Below are positions 47,892 through 59,937 of a DNA stretch of 64,000 nucleotides, piece after piece. Origin of the DNA: Legionella nautarum (lineage in GTDB: Bacteria; Pseudomonadota; Gammaproteobacteria; Legionellales; Legionellaceae); contig NZ_LNYO01000024.1 of NCBI RefSeq assembly GCF_001467895.1, positions 421,102 to 485,101 of the forward strand, written 5' to 3'. Each line of letters starts with the position of its first letter. Positions within the stretch are counted from its first letter, which is position 1. The position numbers were made by a program, and so were the translations under genes. The notes below the pieces were generated by a model, which had not been told where the DNA came from, made no database searches, and worked only from the letters and a program-made list of their open reading frames with translations.

Positions 47892-48208
47892 TTTTAATGA
47901 TTCATGTGCTGGTAGCTATCGTATTGATAGCATTAGTATTAATACAGCATGGTAAAGGTGCCGATATAGGTGCCGCATTTGGTTCTGGCGCATCGAACAC
48001 GGTGTTCGGAAGCCAAGGAACAGGAAGTTTTTTATTTAAATTAACCGGTGGTTTGGCTTTGACTTTTTTTGTTACAAGCTTGTCTCTGTCTTATTTGGTA
48101 TCTTCTCAATACCAAAAAACAGGGCAACAAGTCATACCTCAACAAACTACTGTACCGGAATCAAAAGTTCCAGTACCGGTTGATAGCAGTACAAGCGGAA
48201 AACAATAA
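47879..48208 (+). CDS. secG: Protein-export membrane protein SecG
   Basis: A 109-aa SecYEG subunit with two membrane segments ([20 protein letters not shown] and [17 protein letters not shown]) and the hallmark [21 protein letters not shown] cytosolic loop. The C-terminal tail is Gln/Ser/Pro-rich. It overlaps tpiA by 13 bases and is followed by the tRNA-Leu gene, the classic secG-leuU order. Confidence 0.96.
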   Translation: MYQLILMIHVLVAIVLIALVLIQHGKGADIGAAFGSGASNTVFGSQGTGSFLFKLTGGLALTFFVTSLSLSYLVSSQYQKTGQQVIPQQTTVPESKVPVPVDSSTSGKQ

Positions 48209-48217
48209 CTTAACATT

Positions 48218-48302
48218 GCCGAAGTGGTGGAATTGGTAGACACGCCGTCTTGAGGGGGCGGTGGCGTAAGCCGTGTCGGTTCGAGTCCGACCTTCGGCAC
48301 CA
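48218..48302 (+). tRNA. tRNA-Leu (anticodon GAG)
   Basis: An 85-base class II tRNA. Acceptor GCCGAAG pairs with CTTCGGC, the anticodon loop reads CTTGAGG, a long variable arm is present, the T arm contains GGTTCGAGTCC, and ACCA is encoded. It corresponds to E. coli leuU. Confidence 0.97.
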
Positions 48303-48320
48303 TTAAATCCGAGAAAAAAA

Positions 48321-48677
48321 ATGCTATCACTATATTTACCTATACTTATTTTTATCATACTTGCCCTTATAATAGGCTTGGTCATGCTGGGTGCAGGTGC
48401 GTTATTGAGTAAGCATAATCCAGATAAAGCAAAAAACGCTCCCTATGAGTGTGGTTTTGGTGCCTTTGAAAATGCCCATATCCCTTTTGACGTAAGATTC
48501 TATCTAGTTGCTATACTATTTATTATATTTGACTTAGAAACTGCCTTTTTTGTTCCGTGGGCTGTAGTGTTACGTAAGATTAATTGGTTCGGCTTTTCCG
48601 CAATGATGATCTTTCTTGGCCTGTTGGTAATTGGCTTTATCTTTGAATGGAAGAGGGGCGCACTTGAATGGGAGTGA
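48321..48677 (+). CDS. nuoA: NADH-quinone oxidoreductase subunit A
   Basis: A 118-aa subunit with three membrane helices. ATG 48321 ([12 protein letters not shown]) is the correct start, since the frame upstream runs through the tRNA-Leu gene. [39 protein letters not shown] (read in segments) is the family core. First gene of the nuo operon. Confidence 0.95.
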   Translation: MLSLYLPILIFIILALIIGLVMLGAGALLSKHNPDKAKNAPYECGFGAFENAHIPFDVRFYLVAILFIIFDLETAFFVPWAVVLRKINWFGFSAMMIFLGLLVIGFIFEWKRGALEWE

Positions 48678-48759
48678 TTGTCTCTAATTTCCTGTTAAAG
48701 TTTTATCAAGTGCCCCACAAGTTGTTATTGTTAACTTAAACTATTTTTAGAGGCTTGCT

Positions 48760-49236
48760 ATGGCGGTTGCTGAATTGCAGAAAACTGGTTTTGTTACAAC
48801 ATCAGTAGATAAGCTGCTTGGTTGGGCACGTAGCGGCTCAATGTGGCCAATGACCTTTGGCCTCGCATGCTGCGCTGTTGAAATGATGCATGTTGGTGCT
48901 GCACGTTACGATTTGGATCGTTTTGGTATTATTTTTCGTCCAAGTCCACGTCAGTCAGACGTTATGATAGTGGCTGGAACTTTATGTAATAAAATGGCTC
49001 CTGCTTTGCGCAGAGTCTATGACCAAATGCCAGAACCACGATGGGTTATTTCTATGGGGTCATGCGCCAATGGTGGTGGATACTATCACTACTCCTATTC
49101 AGTAGTACGTGGATGTGACCGAATTGTACCAGTGGATATCTATGTTCCTGGATGCCCACCAACTGCTGAAGCCTTGCTTTACGGTATTATTCAGCTGCAG
49201 AATAAGATCAGGCGTAAAAAAGTAATTGAAGTATAA
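48760..49236 (+). CDS. nuoB: NADH-quinone oxidoreductase subunit B
   Basis: A 158-aa peripheral subunit that binds the terminal 4Fe-4S cluster N2 next to the quinone site. The tandem cysteines CC in [11 protein letters not shown] and later C residues ([18 protein letters not shown]) are the N2 ligands. A short 82-base gap separates it from nuoA. Confidence 0.97.
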   Translation: MAVAELQKTGFVTTSVDKLLGWARSGSMWPMTFGLACCAVEMMHVGAARYDLDRFGIIFRPSPRQSDVMIVAGTLCNKMAPALRRVYDQMPEPRWVISMGSCANGGGYYHYSYSVVRGCDRIVPVDIYVPGCPPTAEALLYGIIQLQNKIRRKKVIEV

Positions 49237-49257
49237 GACCAGCACAGGTGCTAACAG

Positions 49258-49944
49258 ATGACGAAATTAACAAGCTTGGCTGAACGATTAAAAACAGAAT
49301 TGAATGAGCAAATCTCTAGTGTTTCTTTGGAAAAGGAAGAGATTACACTAGAATGTGAAGTTGGGCATTTAAAAGATGTTTTATATCAATTGCGTCAGCA
49401 TGAAGCCTTTGCCTTTGATCAACTTATCGATCTTTGTGCGGTAGATTATTTACTATACGGTGAGTACGATTGGGAAACAGAATCCGCTACCGAAAGTGGA
49501 TTTTCACGCGGCGTTGAGCGACAAGAAGCCAAAGCCTATGCAAGGACAAAGCCTCGCTTTGCAGTGGTTTACCATTTATTATCAACAACACTGAATCAGC
49601 GTGTACGAGTAAAGGTATTTATCGAAGAGGCGCAGCTTGTGGTTCCTTCAGTACATAATATTTGGAAAGCGGCGAATTGGTTTGAGCGAGAAGCTTATGA
49701 TTTATATGGTATTTTGTTCGAAGATCATCCTGATTTAAGACGAATTCTCACCGATTATGGCTTCATTGGCCATCCTTTCCGTAAAGATTTTCCTCTCAGT
49801 GGCTATGTTGAAATGCGCTATGATGCTAGCTTGCAAAAAGTAATCTATGAACCAGTGGATATAGAGCCAAGAGTACTTGTGCCTAAAGTGATACGTAATG
49901 ATAACCGCTATCTTGATATCCAACATCAAGGGGGTGAAAAATGA
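49258..49944 (+). CDS. nuoC: NADH-quinone oxidoreductase subunit C
   Basis: A 228-aa hydrophilic subunit of the connecting module. Core motif is [24 protein letters not shown], then [18 protein letters not shown]. Here it is separate from nuoD (not fused as in E. coli), and its stop overlaps the nuoD start by 4 bases. Confidence 0.96.
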   Translation: MTKLTSLAERLKTELNEQISSVSLEKEEITLECEVGHLKDVLYQLRQHEAFAFDQLIDLCAVDYLLYGEYDWETESATESGFSRGVERQEAKAYARTKPRFAVVYHLLSTTLNQRVRVKVFIEEAQLVVPSVHNIWKAANWFEREAYDLYGILFEDHPDLRRILTDYGFIGHPFRKDFPLSGYVEMRYDASLQKVIYEPVDIEPRVLVPKVIRNDNRYLDIQHQGGEK

Positions 49945-51194
49945 TTGAGTTAAAAAATTACACCCTTAATTTTGGTCCTCAACATCCTGCTGCGCACGGT
50001 GTATTGCGGTTAGTGCTGGAATTAGAGGGCGAGACCATTGTTCGCGCGGATCCACACGTTGGTTTATTACACCGGGCTACCGAAAAGTTAGCTGAAACTA
50101 AACCCTATATTCAAAGCATTGGTTACATGGATAGGCTCGATTATGTTTCCATGATGTGCAATGAGCATGCCTATGTTATGGCAATCGAAAAATTGCTCGG
50201 TATCGAGATACCATTGCGGGCAAAATACATTCGTACCCTCTTTGATGAAGTAACAAGAATACTGAATCATCTCTTATGGTTAGGTGCTGTAGCTTTAGAT
50301 ATCGGGGCAATGACCGTATTCCTTTATTGCTTCCGAGAGCGTGAAGACTTATTTGATTGCTATGAAGCTGTCTCTGGTGCTCGTATGCATGCCACATATT
50401 ATCGTCCAGGCGGGGTGGCTCGAGATCTGCCGAATACTATGCCACAATATAAACCTTCTCGCTGGCATGACGAGCGTGAGGTTGAAAAACTGAATGTTCA
50501 TCGCCAAGGTTCATTGCTTGATTTCCTGTGGGCGTTTACTGAACGTTTTCCGAAATGCGTTGACGAGTATGAGGCTTTACTTACCGAGAATCGTATTTGG
50601 AAACAACGTACTGTTGACATTGGTGTTATGTCAGCAGAGCAAGCTCTGGAGTGGGGCTATACTGGACCTATGCTGCGAGCTTCAGGCGTCGCATGGGATT
50701 TACGTAAAAAACAACCCTATGCTGCTTATGATAAAGTGGAGTTTGATATTCCTGTTGGAAAAACGGGTGACTGCTATGACCGTTATTTGGTTCGAGTTGA
50801 AGAATTACGCCAATCAAATCGGATCGTAAGACAATGTATTGAGTGGCTGCGCAATAATCCGGGTCCAATAAAAGTGGATGATTATAAAATTTCACCGCCT
50901 ACTCGAGAAAAAATGAAACATGATATGGAAGCACTTATCCATCATTTTAAATTGTTTACTGAAGGATTTTGCTTACCACGCGGAGAAGTTTATTCAGCGG
51001 TAGAGGCGCCTAAAGGTGAGTTTGGTATTTACTTGGTTTCGGATGGTGCTAATAAGCCCTATCGTATGAAGATTCGTGCGCCAGGCTTTCCCCATTTATC
51101 CAGTTTTGATGAAATGGTGAAAGGCCATATGCTTGCAGATGGGGTTGCAATCTTGGCAAGCCAAGACATTGTATTTGGTGAAATTGACCGATAA
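49941..51194 (+). CDS. nuoD: NADH-quinone oxidoreductase subunit D
   Basis: A 417-aa 49-kDa-type subunit that forms much of the quinone-binding pocket. [19 protein letters not shown] and [20 protein letters not shown] are diagnostic, and the C-terminus ends DIVFGEIDR as usual. Coupled to nuoC. Confidence 0.97.
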   Translation: MIELKNYTLNFGPQHPAAHGVLRLVLELEGETIVRADPHVGLLHRATEKLAETKPYIQSIGYMDRLDYVSMMCNEHAYVMAIEKLLGIEIPLRAKYIRTLFDEVTRILNHLLWLGAVALDIGAMTVFLYCFREREDLFDCYEAVSGARMHATYYRPGGVARDLPNTMPQYKPSRWHDEREVEKLNVHRQGSLLDFLWAFTERFPKCVDEYEALLTENRIWKQRTVDIGVMSAEQALEWGYTGPMLRASGVAWDLRKKQPYAAYDKVEFDIPVGKTGDCYDRYLVRVEELRQSNRIVRQCIEWLRNNPGPIKVDDYKISPPTREKMKHDMEALIHHFKLFTEGFCLPRGEVYSAVEAPKGEFGIYLVSDGANKPYRMKIRAPGFPHLSSFDEMVKGHMLADGVAILASQDIVFGEIDR

Positions 51195-51243
51195 ATCAAG
51201 TGAGATTTTTCGTTTAATTAATTCGTATTAAAGGTTAGAAAGA

Positions 51244-51747
51244 ATGCCCGATAAATCAACACAGTTACTTCATCAATTAATATCATCTGCAAGTGTGGAT
51301 GAAATTGACCTTTGGATTGCAAAATATCCAAAAGAAGAAAAGCAATCGGCAGTAATGTCAGCTTTACGAATAGTTCAGGAAGAAAAAGGTTATCTAACGC
51401 CCGAGCTTATGGATGCTATTGCTGAATACTTAGAAATGCCTCCGATTGCAGTGTATGAAGTAGCCTCTTTTTATACCATGTATGAACATAAGCCAATCGG
51501 ACGCCATCTAATTAATGTATGTACAAATATTTCCTGTAAACTTACTGGTTCATCAGAAATCGTGAAACATTTACAGAAAAAATTGGGCATTCAGTTGGGC
51601 GAGACAACAAAAGATGGTCGATTTACTCTTCGGTCGGTTGAATGCCTTGGTGCTTGTGTCAATGCACCTATGATGCAAGTTGATAAAAATTATCACGAGA
51701 ACTTGACTGCTGAAAAAGTTGACGAAGTTTTGGAACAGTACGAATGA
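51244..51747 (+). CDS. nuoE: NADH-quinone oxidoreductase subunit E
   Basis: A 167-aa 2Fe-2S subunit of the NADH-oxidising module. Ligands are in CTNISCKLTGS and CLGACVNAPMMQV, a thioredoxin-like ferredoxin fold. Confidence 0.97.
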   Translation: MPDKSTQLLHQLISSASVDEIDLWIAKYPKEEKQSAVMSALRIVQEEKGYLTPELMDAIAEYLEMPPIAVYEVASFYTMYEHKPIGRHLINVCTNISCKLTGSSEIVKHLQKKLGIQLGETTKDGRFTLRSVECLGACVNAPMMQVDKNYHENLTAEKVDEVLEQYE

Positions 51748-51765
51748 ACGATAGAGGTAGTTGTC

Positions 51766-53043
51766 ATGGTTGAACAAAATCAAGTCTGTTACCGAACATT
51801 CCATTTAGAGGAACCTTGGACACTTAAGGCTTATGAAAGCATAGGTGGGTATAGTGCATGGCGCCGTATTTTAAAAGAACAAACACCGCCTCAGCAGATC
51901 GTTGAAGAATTGAAAACTTCAGCACTACGTGGGCGAGGAGGTGCAGGATTTCCTACAGGGCTTAAATGGAGCTTCATGAATCGAAATTCACCGGGACAAA
52001 AATACGTAGTTTGTAATTCCGACGAAGGTGAACCAGGCACTTGCAAAGATCGTGAAATTTTGAGCCGAAATCCGCATCAATTAATAGAAGGTATGGCTAT
52101 TGCCGGTTATGCGATGGGAGCTACTGTCGGCTATAACTATATTCGCGGTGAATTTTGGTTGCCTTACGAAAGAATGGAGTCCGCGCTAAAAGAAGCCTAT
52201 GCCGCAGGTCTATTAGGTAACAATATTTTAGGAAGTGATTTTAGATTTGATTTATATAATCACTTAGGGGCTGGTGCCTATATTTGCGGTGAAGAAACTG
52301 CACTATTGAATTCTCTTGAAGGGAAAAAAGGACAGCCGCGTTTTAAACCACCATTCCCAGCCAATTATGGTTTATATGGTAAACCTACAACGATTAATAA
52401 CACCGAAACTTTTGCCTCTGTTCCTGTTATCATGGAAAAAGGCGGAGAGTGGTTTCTACGTTTAGGTAAACCGAATAACGGTGGTACAAAATGCTTTTGC
52501 GTGAGTGGCCATGTTAACAAGCCTGGAAATTTTGAGATTCCACTTGGGACACCGTTTAAAACGCTGTTAGAACTGGCAGGTGGCGTACGAGAAGGTAGAA
52601 AGATTAAAGCAGTAATTCCAGGTGGAACTTCTATGAAAGTACTACCTGGTGACATCATGATGAACCTTGATATGGACTACGACAGCATTCAAAAAGCAGG
52701 TTCAGGTCTAGGTTCAGGTGCAGTGATTATTATGGATGAGACAACTTGTATGGTTGATGCACTGTATCGTATCTCAGAATTTTATATGGATGAGTCATGC
52801 GGTCAATGTACTCCATGTCGTGAAGGAACGGGCTGGTTAGTGCGTTTAATTCATCGCATAAAAGAAGGACATGGTGAGCCTGGTGATATTGAAAAACTTG
52901 CTAATGTAGCTGACAAAATTGAAGGTCGAACAATCTGTGCTTTAGGTGAAGCAGCTGCATGGCCCGTACAAAGTTTTGTCAAACATTTTTACCATGAATT
53001 TGATTATTTCATTAAGCACAAACGCTCGGTCGTCGCAGCATAA
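51766..53043 (+). CDS. nuoF: NADH-quinone oxidoreductase subunit F
   Basis: A 425-aa FMN- and NADH-binding subunit with 4Fe-4S cluster N3. [16 protein letters not shown] binds [20 protein letters not shown] binds FMN, and [15 protein letters not shown] holds the cluster cysteines. Confidence 0.97.
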   Translation: MVEQNQVCYRTFHLEEPWTLKAYESIGGYSAWRRILKEQTPPQQIVEELKTSALRGRGGAGFPTGLKWSFMNRNSPGQKYVVCNSDEGEPGTCKDREILSRNPHQLIEGMAIAGYAMGATVGYNYIRGEFWLPYERMESALKEAYAAGLLGNNILGSDFRFDLYNHLGAGAYICGEETALLNSLEGKKGQPRFKPPFPANYGLYGKPTTINNTETFASVPVIMEKGGEWFLRLGKPNNGGTKCFCVSGHVNKPGNFEIPLGTPFKTLLELAGGVREGRKIKAVIPGGTSMKVLPGDIMMNLDMDYDSIQKAGSGLGSGAVIIMDETTCMVDALYRISEFYMDESCGQCTPCREGTGWLVRLIHRIKEGHGEPGDIEKLANVADKIEGRTICALGEAAAWPVQSFVKHFYHEFDYFIKHKRSVVAA

Positions 53044-53060
53044 TTGAGAAGGTTTAAACA

Positions 53061-55415
53061 ATGGCTACCATTGAAATCGACGGTAAAACATTTGAAGTAG
53101 AAAATGGCAAGATGATCATTGAGGTTGCAGATGAGGCAGGAATTTATATTCCACGTTTCTGCTACCATAAAAAATTATCTGTTGCAGCAAATTGCCGCAT
53201 GTGCCTAGTTGAGGTAGAGAATAGTCGTAAGCCTGTTCCTGCCTGTGCCACCCCAATTACTAATGGCATGAAAGTTTTTACAAAGTCAGAAGAAGCGGTT
53301 CGTTCACAACAAGCAGTGATGGAATTCCTCTTAATCAATCACCCTCTTGATTGTCCGATATGTGATCAAGGTGGGGAGTGCGAATTACAAGATCTTTCCA
53401 TGGGCTTTGGTCATGATGCTTCAGAATACAAAGAGTCTAAGCGCTCTGTTTCTGATGATAATCTTGGTCCATTAATCGCCACTGAAATGACACGCTGTAT
53501 TCACTGTACACGATGTGTCCGTTTTGGAGAAGAAGTTGCTGGATTACGGGAGCTTGGTGCTACCGGTCGTGGTGAGCATATGCAAATTGGAACTTATATC
53601 CAGCACAGCATCACCTCAGAAGTTTCTGGTAATGTAATTGATCTATGCCCCGTGGGCGCTCTAACTTCTAAGCCTTATCGTTTTACAGCAAGAGCTTGGG
53701 AAGTGACGCAACACGACAGCCTGGCCCCACATGATTGCCTAGGATCGAATGTCTATTTACATGTTCGCCGCAACGAACTAATGCGTGCAGTTCCTAAGGA
53801 GAATGAAGAGATCAATGAAACTTGGCTTTCGGATAGAGATCGCTTCAGTTATTTGGGATTGACTAATATTGATGCCCGAGCTAGTCAACCTAGAATCAAG
53901 AAAAATGGCCAATGGGAAACCGTAAATTGGCAAGCAGCACTTAAATTTGCTGCAGAAGGGATAAGCCGTGTCATCAAACAACACGGCCCTGAACAATTTG
54001 CCGCCTTTTCATCTTCTTCGTCGACTCTTGAAGAGCAGTACTTACTACAAAAGTTAATGCGCGAATTGGGGGTGAATAATCTTGATCACCGCATTCAGCA
54101 GACTGATTTTCGTGATCAAACTACCCAAGCAACAATGCCTAGCAGCTCATTAAAATACAGTGAACTGGAGAGTCAAAAAGCAATCCTTATCTTAGGTTGT
54201 AATATTGATCGAGAAGTACCCTTAGCAGGCATTCGTGCACGTAAAGCGTTTAGAAATGGCGCAAAATTATATGCTATTAATCCAGTTGATTATGACTACC
54301 GTTTTGATCTCAGTGAAAAGCTAATTGTATCCCCACAGGAAATGGTTATGCAGCTAGCCAAGCTTCTTGTTGCAATGACAGAAGACGTTAAGCTCATGCC
54401 TGAAGAGGTGCAAAAATTATTGCTAGGATTAGAGCCTGATAAGGCAACGAAGGCTATTGCTCTAGCATTAAAACAACCTAATGCCGCAATAATTACCGGT
54501 GCCCTTTGCGAAAATCATCCTGATGCCTCCTTATTGCGTACTTTGGTCCATCTCATCGAAGAAACTAGTCAGGTCAAAGTATTACGCTTAACAACCGGGG
54601 CAAACAGTGCTGGTGCTTGTTTCGCAGGAATGTTACCTCATCGAACAGCAGCGGCTAAGCCTGTTAATACCCCTGGCATCGATGTACAAGCAGCATTAGA
54701 TGCTAAGTTGAAAGGATATTTCTTGTTAGCCGTTGAGCCAGGGTTTGATTTTGCTAATCCCTACCGTACTAGACAATCGATGTTAGCAGCAGAATTTGTG
54801 GTTATGCTCAACGCTTTTGAAAATGAGTCTATGCATGATTATGCAGATGTCATTTTACCCATAGCGCCTTATGCAGAGACCTCAGGAACCTATATTAATG
54901 TTGACAAACTATGGCAATCCGTAAAAGGTGCACAAAAGCCCTACGGTGAAGCTCGACCCGCGTGGAAAATTTTAAGAGTCATCGCCAACTTGCTTCATTG
55001 CAAAGATTTTGATTATGTTTCCTCAGAAGATATACTCAATGAAATGAAGTCGTTAGCGTCGATGACTGCTGAAACAAAATATGAGCCTTACTTCCCCGAG
55101 TCACTTCCTGCTAATAACCAAGAGCTAGTTCGTGTCGGCGAATGGCCTCTCTATCGCGCCGATGTGATAGTGCGACATGCACAGGAACTACAAACTTGTG
55201 CTGCAGCGGAATCTGCCTGCATAAGAATACATCCGAATACGGCTAATCGATTGAAATTAGATGAAGTTGCTACTGTATCTCAAGGTGATATTGAGATAAC
55301 ATTGCCGCTTAAACGCGATGAGCGCATGGCACCCGATGTAATATGGGTTGCAAATGCTATGCCGGAGACCGCAGACTTAGGTTATTCCTTTGCTGCAATA
55401 ACAATCAAGCGCTAA
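53061..55415 (+). CDS. nuoG: NADH-quinone oxidoreductase subunit G
   Basis: A 784-aa iron-sulfur subunit. The N-terminal 2Fe-2S domain ([15 protein letters not shown]...C), the His-Cys cluster segment ([15 protein letters not shown]) and a further set of cysteines ([10 protein letters not shown]) are followed by a molybdopterin-oxidoreductase-like domain with no cofactor role. It is followed 11 bases later by nuoH. Confidence 0.97.
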   Translation: MATIEIDGKTFEVENGKMIIEVADEAGIYIPRFCYHKKLSVAANCRMCLVEVENSRKPVPACATPITNGMKVFTKSEEAVRSQQAVMEFLLINHPLDCPICDQGGECELQDLSMGFGHDASEYKESKRSVSDDNLGPLIATEMTRCIHCTRCVRFGEEVAGLRELGATGRGEHMQIGTYIQHSITSEVSGNVIDLCPVGALTSKPYRFTARAWEVTQHDSLAPHDCLGSNVYLHVRRNELMRAVPKENEEINETWLSDRDRFSYLGLTNIDARASQPRIKKNGQWETVNWQAALKFAAEGISRVIKQHGPEQFAAFSSSSSTLEEQYLLQKLMRELGVNNLDHRIQQTDFRDQTTQATMPSSSLKYSELESQKAILILGCNIDREVPLAGIRARKAFRNGAKLYAINPVDYDYRFDLSEKLIVSPQEMVMQLAKLLVAMTEDVKLMPEEVQKLLLGLEPDKATKAIALALKQPNAAIITGALCENHPDASLLRTLVHLIEETSQVKVLRLTTGANSAGACFAGMLPHRTAAAKPVNTPGIDVQAALDAKLKGYFLLAVEPGFDFANPYRTRQSMLAAEFVVMLNAFENESMHDYADVILPIAPYAETSGTYINVDKLWQSVKGAQKPYGEARPAWKILRVIANLLHCKDFDYVSSEDILNEMKSLASMTAETKYEPYFPESLPANNQELVRVGEWPLYRADVIVRHAQELQTCAAAESACIRIHPNTANRLKLDEVATVSQGDIEITLPLKRDERMAPDVIWVANAMPETADLGYSFAAITIKR

Positions 55416-55426
55416 CAGGTAAAAAT

Positions 55427-56449
55427 ATGCTACAAGACATTGGCATTTTGCTGTGGATAATTATAAAAATTCTAATCATTGTGATTCCACTTTTACTTGG
55501 AGTTGCATACCTGACTTATGCTGAGCGAAAAGTCATTGGTTATATTCAGGTACGAATAGGACCTAATCGCGTCGGTATAAAAGGGTTATTACAACCTTTT
55601 GCTGATTTACTTAAACTGATTACAAAAGAGATTATTGTTCCGACAAAATCAAACAAATATCTCTTTGTGATAGCTCCTTTATTTGCATTGACCCCGGCAT
55701 TAGCGGGTTGGGCTGTAATCCCTTTTTCGCAAGGTATCGTTCTTGCTAACATAAATGCTGGCCTTCTTTACCTGTTTGCTTTGAGCTCCTTAGGCGTATA
55801 CGGTGTACTGATTGCTGGTTGGGCATCCAACTCAAAATATGCCATGTTCGGTTCATTACGAAGTGCTGCCCAAACTATATCCTACGAAATTGCGATGGGC
55901 TTTTCGATTGTTGGCGTTTTACTAGCCGCAGGTAGCCTGAACATGAGTGAAATTGTTGAGTCACAACATGGCGGTATTTGGCATTGGTGGTTTCTACCCT
56001 TATTACCTCTATTCATGACTTTCTGGATTGCAGGAATCGCTGAAACCAATCGAGCTCCTTTCGATTTAGCGGAAGGTGAGTCAGAGATTGTGGCAGGCTT
56101 CCATGTGGAATATTCTGCAATCGGGTTTGCTCTATTTTTCCTTTCTGAATATGCCAGCATGATTCTTATTTCAACAATCATGGCCATATTATTTCTTGGT
56201 GGATGGTTATCACCGTTTGAAGGAATACCTACACTTCAAGATATTTTCTTTTTTGTCCCAGGATTTGTTTGGTTATTAATAAAAATTTCTTTCTTTCTGT
56301 TTGTATATTTGTGGATTCGTGCCACCTTCCCTAGATACCGTTATGACCAATTAATGCGGTTAGGGTGGAAGGTATTAATTCCTATGACTATTGTGTGGAT
56401 TGTAGTGACAGCATTAATGGTCATGACACACCTTAAACCGTGGTTTTAA
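55427..56449 (+). CDS. nuoH: NADH-quinone oxidoreductase subunit H
   Basis: A 340-aa eight-helix membrane subunit that links the quinone site to the proton pumps. ATG 55427 ([14 protein letters not shown]) is the right start; the open frame from 55343 lies within nuoG. Diagnostic loops are [20 protein letters not shown] and [21 protein letters not shown]. Confidence 0.96.
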   Translation: MLQDIGILLWIIIKILIIVIPLLLGVAYLTYAERKVIGYIQVRIGPNRVGIKGLLQPFADLLKLITKEIIVPTKSNKYLFVIAPLFALTPALAGWAVIPFSQGIVLANINAGLLYLFALSSLGVYGVLIAGWASNSKYAMFGSLRSAAQTISYEIAMGFSIVGVLLAAGSLNMSEIVESQHGGIWHWWFLPLLPLFMTFWIAGIAETNRAPFDLAEGESEIVAGFHVEYSAIGFALFFLSEYASMILISTIMAILFLGGWLSPFEGIPTLQDIFFFVPGFVWLLIKISFFLFVYLWIRATFPRYRYDQLMRLGWKVLIPMTIVWIVVTALMVMTHLKPWF

Positions 56450-56468
56450 CCAGTAATTGAGCAGGCTA

Positions 56469-56969
56469 ATGAAAAAAGTATATCGATACATCAGACATTA
56501 TCTTCGCAGCTTTCTGCTTCTGGAACTATTAGCTGGTTTGAAAGTAACAGGAAGATATTTCTTTAAGAAAAAAGTAACAGTGCAATTCCCCGAAGAGCAT
56601 ACTCCTTTGTCACCACGATTCCGGGGGTTACTTGCGCTGCGTCGTTATCCTAATGGTGAAGAAAGATGCATTGCCTGTAAATTATGTGAAGCAGTCTGCC
56701 CCGCACTAGCTATTACGATTGAGTCAGAGCCAAGAGCAGATGGCTCGCGGCGCACTACGCGTTATGATATAGATATGTTTAAATGTATTAACTGTGGTTT
56801 GTGTGAAGAATCTTGCCCAGTTGATTCAATCGTGGTTACACCAATTCACCATTATCATATAAGCGAACGTGGGCAAAATATAATGACGAAAGAGAAATTG
56901 CTTGCCGTAGGTGATTTAATGGAAAAGAAATTAGCAGCAGACAGAGAAGCCGATAAAGAATGGCGCTAA
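56469..56969 (+). CDS. nuoI: NADH-quinone oxidoreductase subunit I
   Basis: A 166-aa subunit with two 4Fe-4S clusters: [12 protein letters not shown] and [15 protein letters not shown] 56469 ([12 protein letters not shown]) has GCAGG upstream; TTG 56457 adds only four residues. The clusters pass electrons to NuoB. Confidence 0.96.
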   Translation: MKKVYRYIRHYLRSFLLLELLAGLKVTGRYFFKKKVTVQFPEEHTPLSPRFRGLLALRRYPNGEERCIACKLCEAVCPALAITIESEPRADGSRRTTRYDIDMFKCINCGLCEESCPVDSIVVTPIHHYHISERGQNIMTKEKLLAVGDLMEKKLAADREADKEWR

Positions 56970-56981
56970 CGGGGTTAGAAA

Positions 56982-57623
56982 ATGCATGACATATTTTTAC
57001 AGATTGTTTTTTATGGATTCGCAGGATTAGCAATTCTGTCGGCATTGATGGTTATTACTCAAAATAATCCGGTACGCTGCGTACTTTTTTTAGTAGTAAC
57101 TTTCTTCGCAAGTGCAGTAATTTGGATAGTAGCAGAAGCTGAATTTCTCGCATTGATACTTGTTTTGGTCTACGTGGGCGCAGTGATGACCTTGTTCTTA
57201 TTCGTGGTCATGATGCTCAATATTGATGTGGAGTCCATGAAAACCCATTTTCTAAAATATTTACCCTTCGCCCTCATCCTAGTTGCCCTACTTGTCGGTT
57301 TGTTGCTTGTTGCTTTACCTGAGGGGAGTTTTACGAATGGCGTTGAAAAAGGCCCGACCACAGAAAATTATCAACCTAGCAATGAGAATTATTTAGCGCC
57401 GGTAAATCCGCCGTCTAATACCGAAAGAATAGGCTTAGTCCTTTATACTGATTATGTCCTTGCATTTGAAATTGCAGCGGTTCTTCTTTTAGTTGCAATA
57501 ATATCTGCAGTGACCTTAGCGCATCGTGGAGTAACCCGCTCTAAGCGCCAAGATATCAAACAGCAGATTATGACAAGTCCTAAAGACAGACTAAAACTTA
57601 TCAACATGAAATCAGAGAAATAA
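56982..57623 (+). CDS. nuoJ: NADH-quinone oxidoreductase subunit J
   Basis: A 213-aa membrane subunit with five helices (EAEFLALILVLVYVGAVMTLFLFVVMMLN, in segments). A hydrophilic Asn/Pro-rich loop (about 110-145) sits before the last helix. It is followed 15 bases later by nuoK. Confidence 0.95.
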   Translation: MHDIFLQIVFYGFAGLAILSALMVITQNNPVRCVLFLVVTFFASAVIWIVAEAEFLALILVLVYVGAVMTLFLFVVMMLNIDVESMKTHFLKYLPFALILVALLVGLLLVALPEGSFTNGVEKGPTTENYQPSNENYLAPVNPPSNTERIGLVLYTDYVLAFEIAAVLLLVAIISAVTLAHRGVTRSKRQDIKQQIMTSPKDRLKLINMKSEK

Positions 57624-57638
57624 ACACTAGGAAGATAA

Positions 57639-57944
57639 ATGATACCCGTACTCCATTATCTGATATTGGCTGCAATTTTGTTTGGCCTTGGCCTTGTCGG
57701 TATTATGTTAAACCGCAAAAATATCATACTGTTGCTTGTGTGCATTGAGTTAATGCTGCTAGCTGTAAACACTAACTTTATTGCATTCTCTCATTATTAC
57801 GGAGGGATAGCTGGACAGATATTTGTCTTTTTTATACTAACCGTTGCAGCTGCCGAAGCAGCTATCGGTTTGGCTATAGTGGTGTTGCTATTCCGTAATC
57901 GGGGCAATATCGATGTTGATAAGATGAATCATTTAAAAGGTTAA
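57639..57944 (+). CDS. nuoK: NADH-quinone oxidoreductase subunit K
   Basis: A 101-aa three-helix proton-channel subunit. The conserved membrane glutamates lie in [10 protein letters not shown] and in the last helix [15 protein letters not shown]. Confidence 0.96.
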   Translation: MIPVLHYLILAAILFGLGLVGIMLNRKNIILLLVCIELMLLAVNTNFIAFSHYYGGIAGQIFVFFILTVAAAEAAIGLAIVVLLFRNRGNIDVDKMNHLKG

Positions 57945-57948
57945 CAAC

Positions 57949-59922
57949 GTGAACATTCAACAACTATGTCTAATCATTGTTCTGGCACCCCTCATTGGTT
58001 CAATCATTGCAGGTTTTTTTCGTAACCAAATAGGCAGAATCGGGGCTCAGACTGCCACTATTACTGGTGTAGGCATATCCCTTTTATTATCTCTATATGT
58101 CGCCGGACTTATTTTGAGTGGTGCATCCGAAGCAGTCAATGTCAACCTCTATACTTGGGTTGGTGGCGGTGATTTATTTCCTTACACCTTTAATATTGGG
58201 TTTTTGATCGATCGACTTACAGTCATCATGCTGGTGGTTGTTAACTTCGTTTCTTTTTTAGTCCATATCTATAGTATTGGCTATATGGCTGATGATGATG
58301 GATATCAGCGTTTCTTTAGCTATATCTCATTATTTACTTTCATGATGTTAATGCTGGTAACCGCTAACAACTTCCTACAGCTTTTCTTTGGTTGGGAAGG
58401 CGTAGGCTTAGTATCCTATTTACTTATCAGTTTCTGGTACCAAAAAGAGTCAGCAATCCAAGGCGGTTTAAAAGCATTTATTGTTAACCGCATAGGTGAT
58501 TTCGGTTTCGTCTTAGGTATAGGGATGCTTTTAAGCTATACCGGAAGTATAGATTATGAAACAGTATTCCGTAGTGCTAATAGTTTAGCGAATCAAAATA
58601 TAGAATTGTTCTCTGGTCATCCATGGTCCGTGATCACAGTCAGCTGTTTATTACTTTATGTAGGGGCAATGGGTAAATCAGCTCAAATACCACTTCATGT
58701 GTGGTTGCCTGAATCGATGGAAGGTCCGACGCCCATTTCGGCATTAATTCACGCCGCCACAATGGTTACTGCTGGCGTATTTATGATTGCAAGAATTTCC
58801 CCTCTGGTGGAGCTATCAACTGTCTCGTTGAGTGTAATTCTCGTCATCGGTGCAACAGGCGCTTTATTCACTGGAATTTTAGCGATAGTGATGAATGATA
58901 TTAAGCGTGTTATTGCTTATTCAACCTTATCACAGCTAGGTTATATGATGGTAGCAATGGGGGCTTCCGCTTATAATGCTGGTATCTTCCATCTATTGAC
59001 TCATGCTTGCTTTAAAGCGCTATTATTCTTAGGTGCAGGTTCTGTTATTCTTGGTATGCATCATGAGCAAGATATGCGTAAGATGGGTGGGTTATGGCGT
59101 AGAATGCCAATTACCTATATTACATTTATCATTGGGAGCTTAGCTCTTTGTGCAGTTCCACCATTTGCAGGTTTTTATTCTAAAGACACTATTATCGAAG
59201 CGGCAAAATTGTCTGAAATTCCGGGTTCAGGCTACGCTTATTTTTGTGTGGCAATTGGCGCGTTTGTTACTGCTGTCTATACATTCAGAGCTTTATTTAT
59301 GACTTTCCATGGTAAGCCACGCATGGACGAACATACTTGGTCTCATGTCCACGAGTCACCTTGGGTAGTATGGCTGCCTCTGGTAATGTTAGCAATCCCT
59401 TCAGTCATTATTGGTTATATTCTTTACGAACCAATGCTCTTCGATAAACCTACTTTGTTTGGTAATACTTTGTTTGTCCTTCCAGCTCATAATGTCCTTG
59501 CTGAGATTGCACGAGAGGCGAGTTCGCCTTTGCAAGCTGCTTTAGATGCTGTTCTAACTCCTGTTTTCTGGCTGGTCGTTGTAGGGGTTGTTCTGACTTG
59601 GGTTTGCTATATTGCGGTTCCAACTATACCAGCTAAGATCTCGAAAAAGTTTTCTTGGATTTATAGTGCCCTAGTCAACAAATATTGGTTTGATGCATTC
59701 AACGATCATGTTATTGTTCGTGGTACAAAAGGCTTAGGTGGATTCTTCTATCAGATAGGTGATCAAAAACTTATCGATGGTATGGTTGTTAATGGAGCGG
59801 GCCGCACGATTAGATGGTTTGCACAAAAGGGCCGAAATATACAAAGCGGATACTTATACCATTATGCAACTTTTATGGTGTTAGGTCTTTTTGTTTTTCT
59901 ATGCTGGTTGTTACTTGGCTGA
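57949..59922 (+). CDS. nuoL: NADH-quinone oxidoreductase subunit L
   Basis: A 657-aa antiporter-like proton pump with a long C-terminal lateral helix. GWEGVGLVSYLLI, HVWLPESMEGPTPISALIHAATMVTAGVFM (in segments) and STLSQLGYM are diagnostic. The start is GTG 57949, four bases after the nuoK stop. Confidence 0.96.
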   Translation: MNIQQLCLIIVLAPLIGSIIAGFFRNQIGRIGAQTATITGVGISLLLSLYVAGLILSGASEAVNVNLYTWVGGGDLFPYTFNIGFLIDRLTVIMLVVVNFVSFLVHIYSIGYMADDDGYQRFFSYISLFTFMMLMLVTANNFLQLFFGWEGVGLVSYLLISFWYQKESAIQGGLKAFIVNRIGDFGFVLGIGMLLSYTGSIDYETVFRSANSLANQNIELFSGHPWSVITVSCLLLYVGAMGKSAQIPLHVWLPESMEGPTPISALIHAATMVTAGVFMIARISPLVELSTVSLSVILVIGATGALFTGILAIVMNDIKRVIAYSTLSQLGYMMVAMGASAYNAGIFHLLTHACFKALLFLGAGSVILGMHHEQDMRKMGGLWRRMPITYITFIIGSLALCAVPPFAGFYSKDTIIEAAKLSEIPGSGYAYFCVAIGAFVTAVYTFRALFMTFHGKPRMDEHTWSHVHESPWVVWLPLVMLAIPSVIIGYILYEPMLFDKPTLFGNTLFVLPAHNVLAEIAREASSPLQAALDAVLTPVFWLVVVGVVLTWVCYIAVPTIPAKISKKFSWIYSALVNKYWFDAFNDHVIVRGTKGLGGFFYQIGDQKLIDGMVVNGAGRTIRWFAQKGRNIQSGYLYHYATFMVLGLFVFLCWLLLG

Positions 59923-59937
59923 TTATAAGGTGAAGGT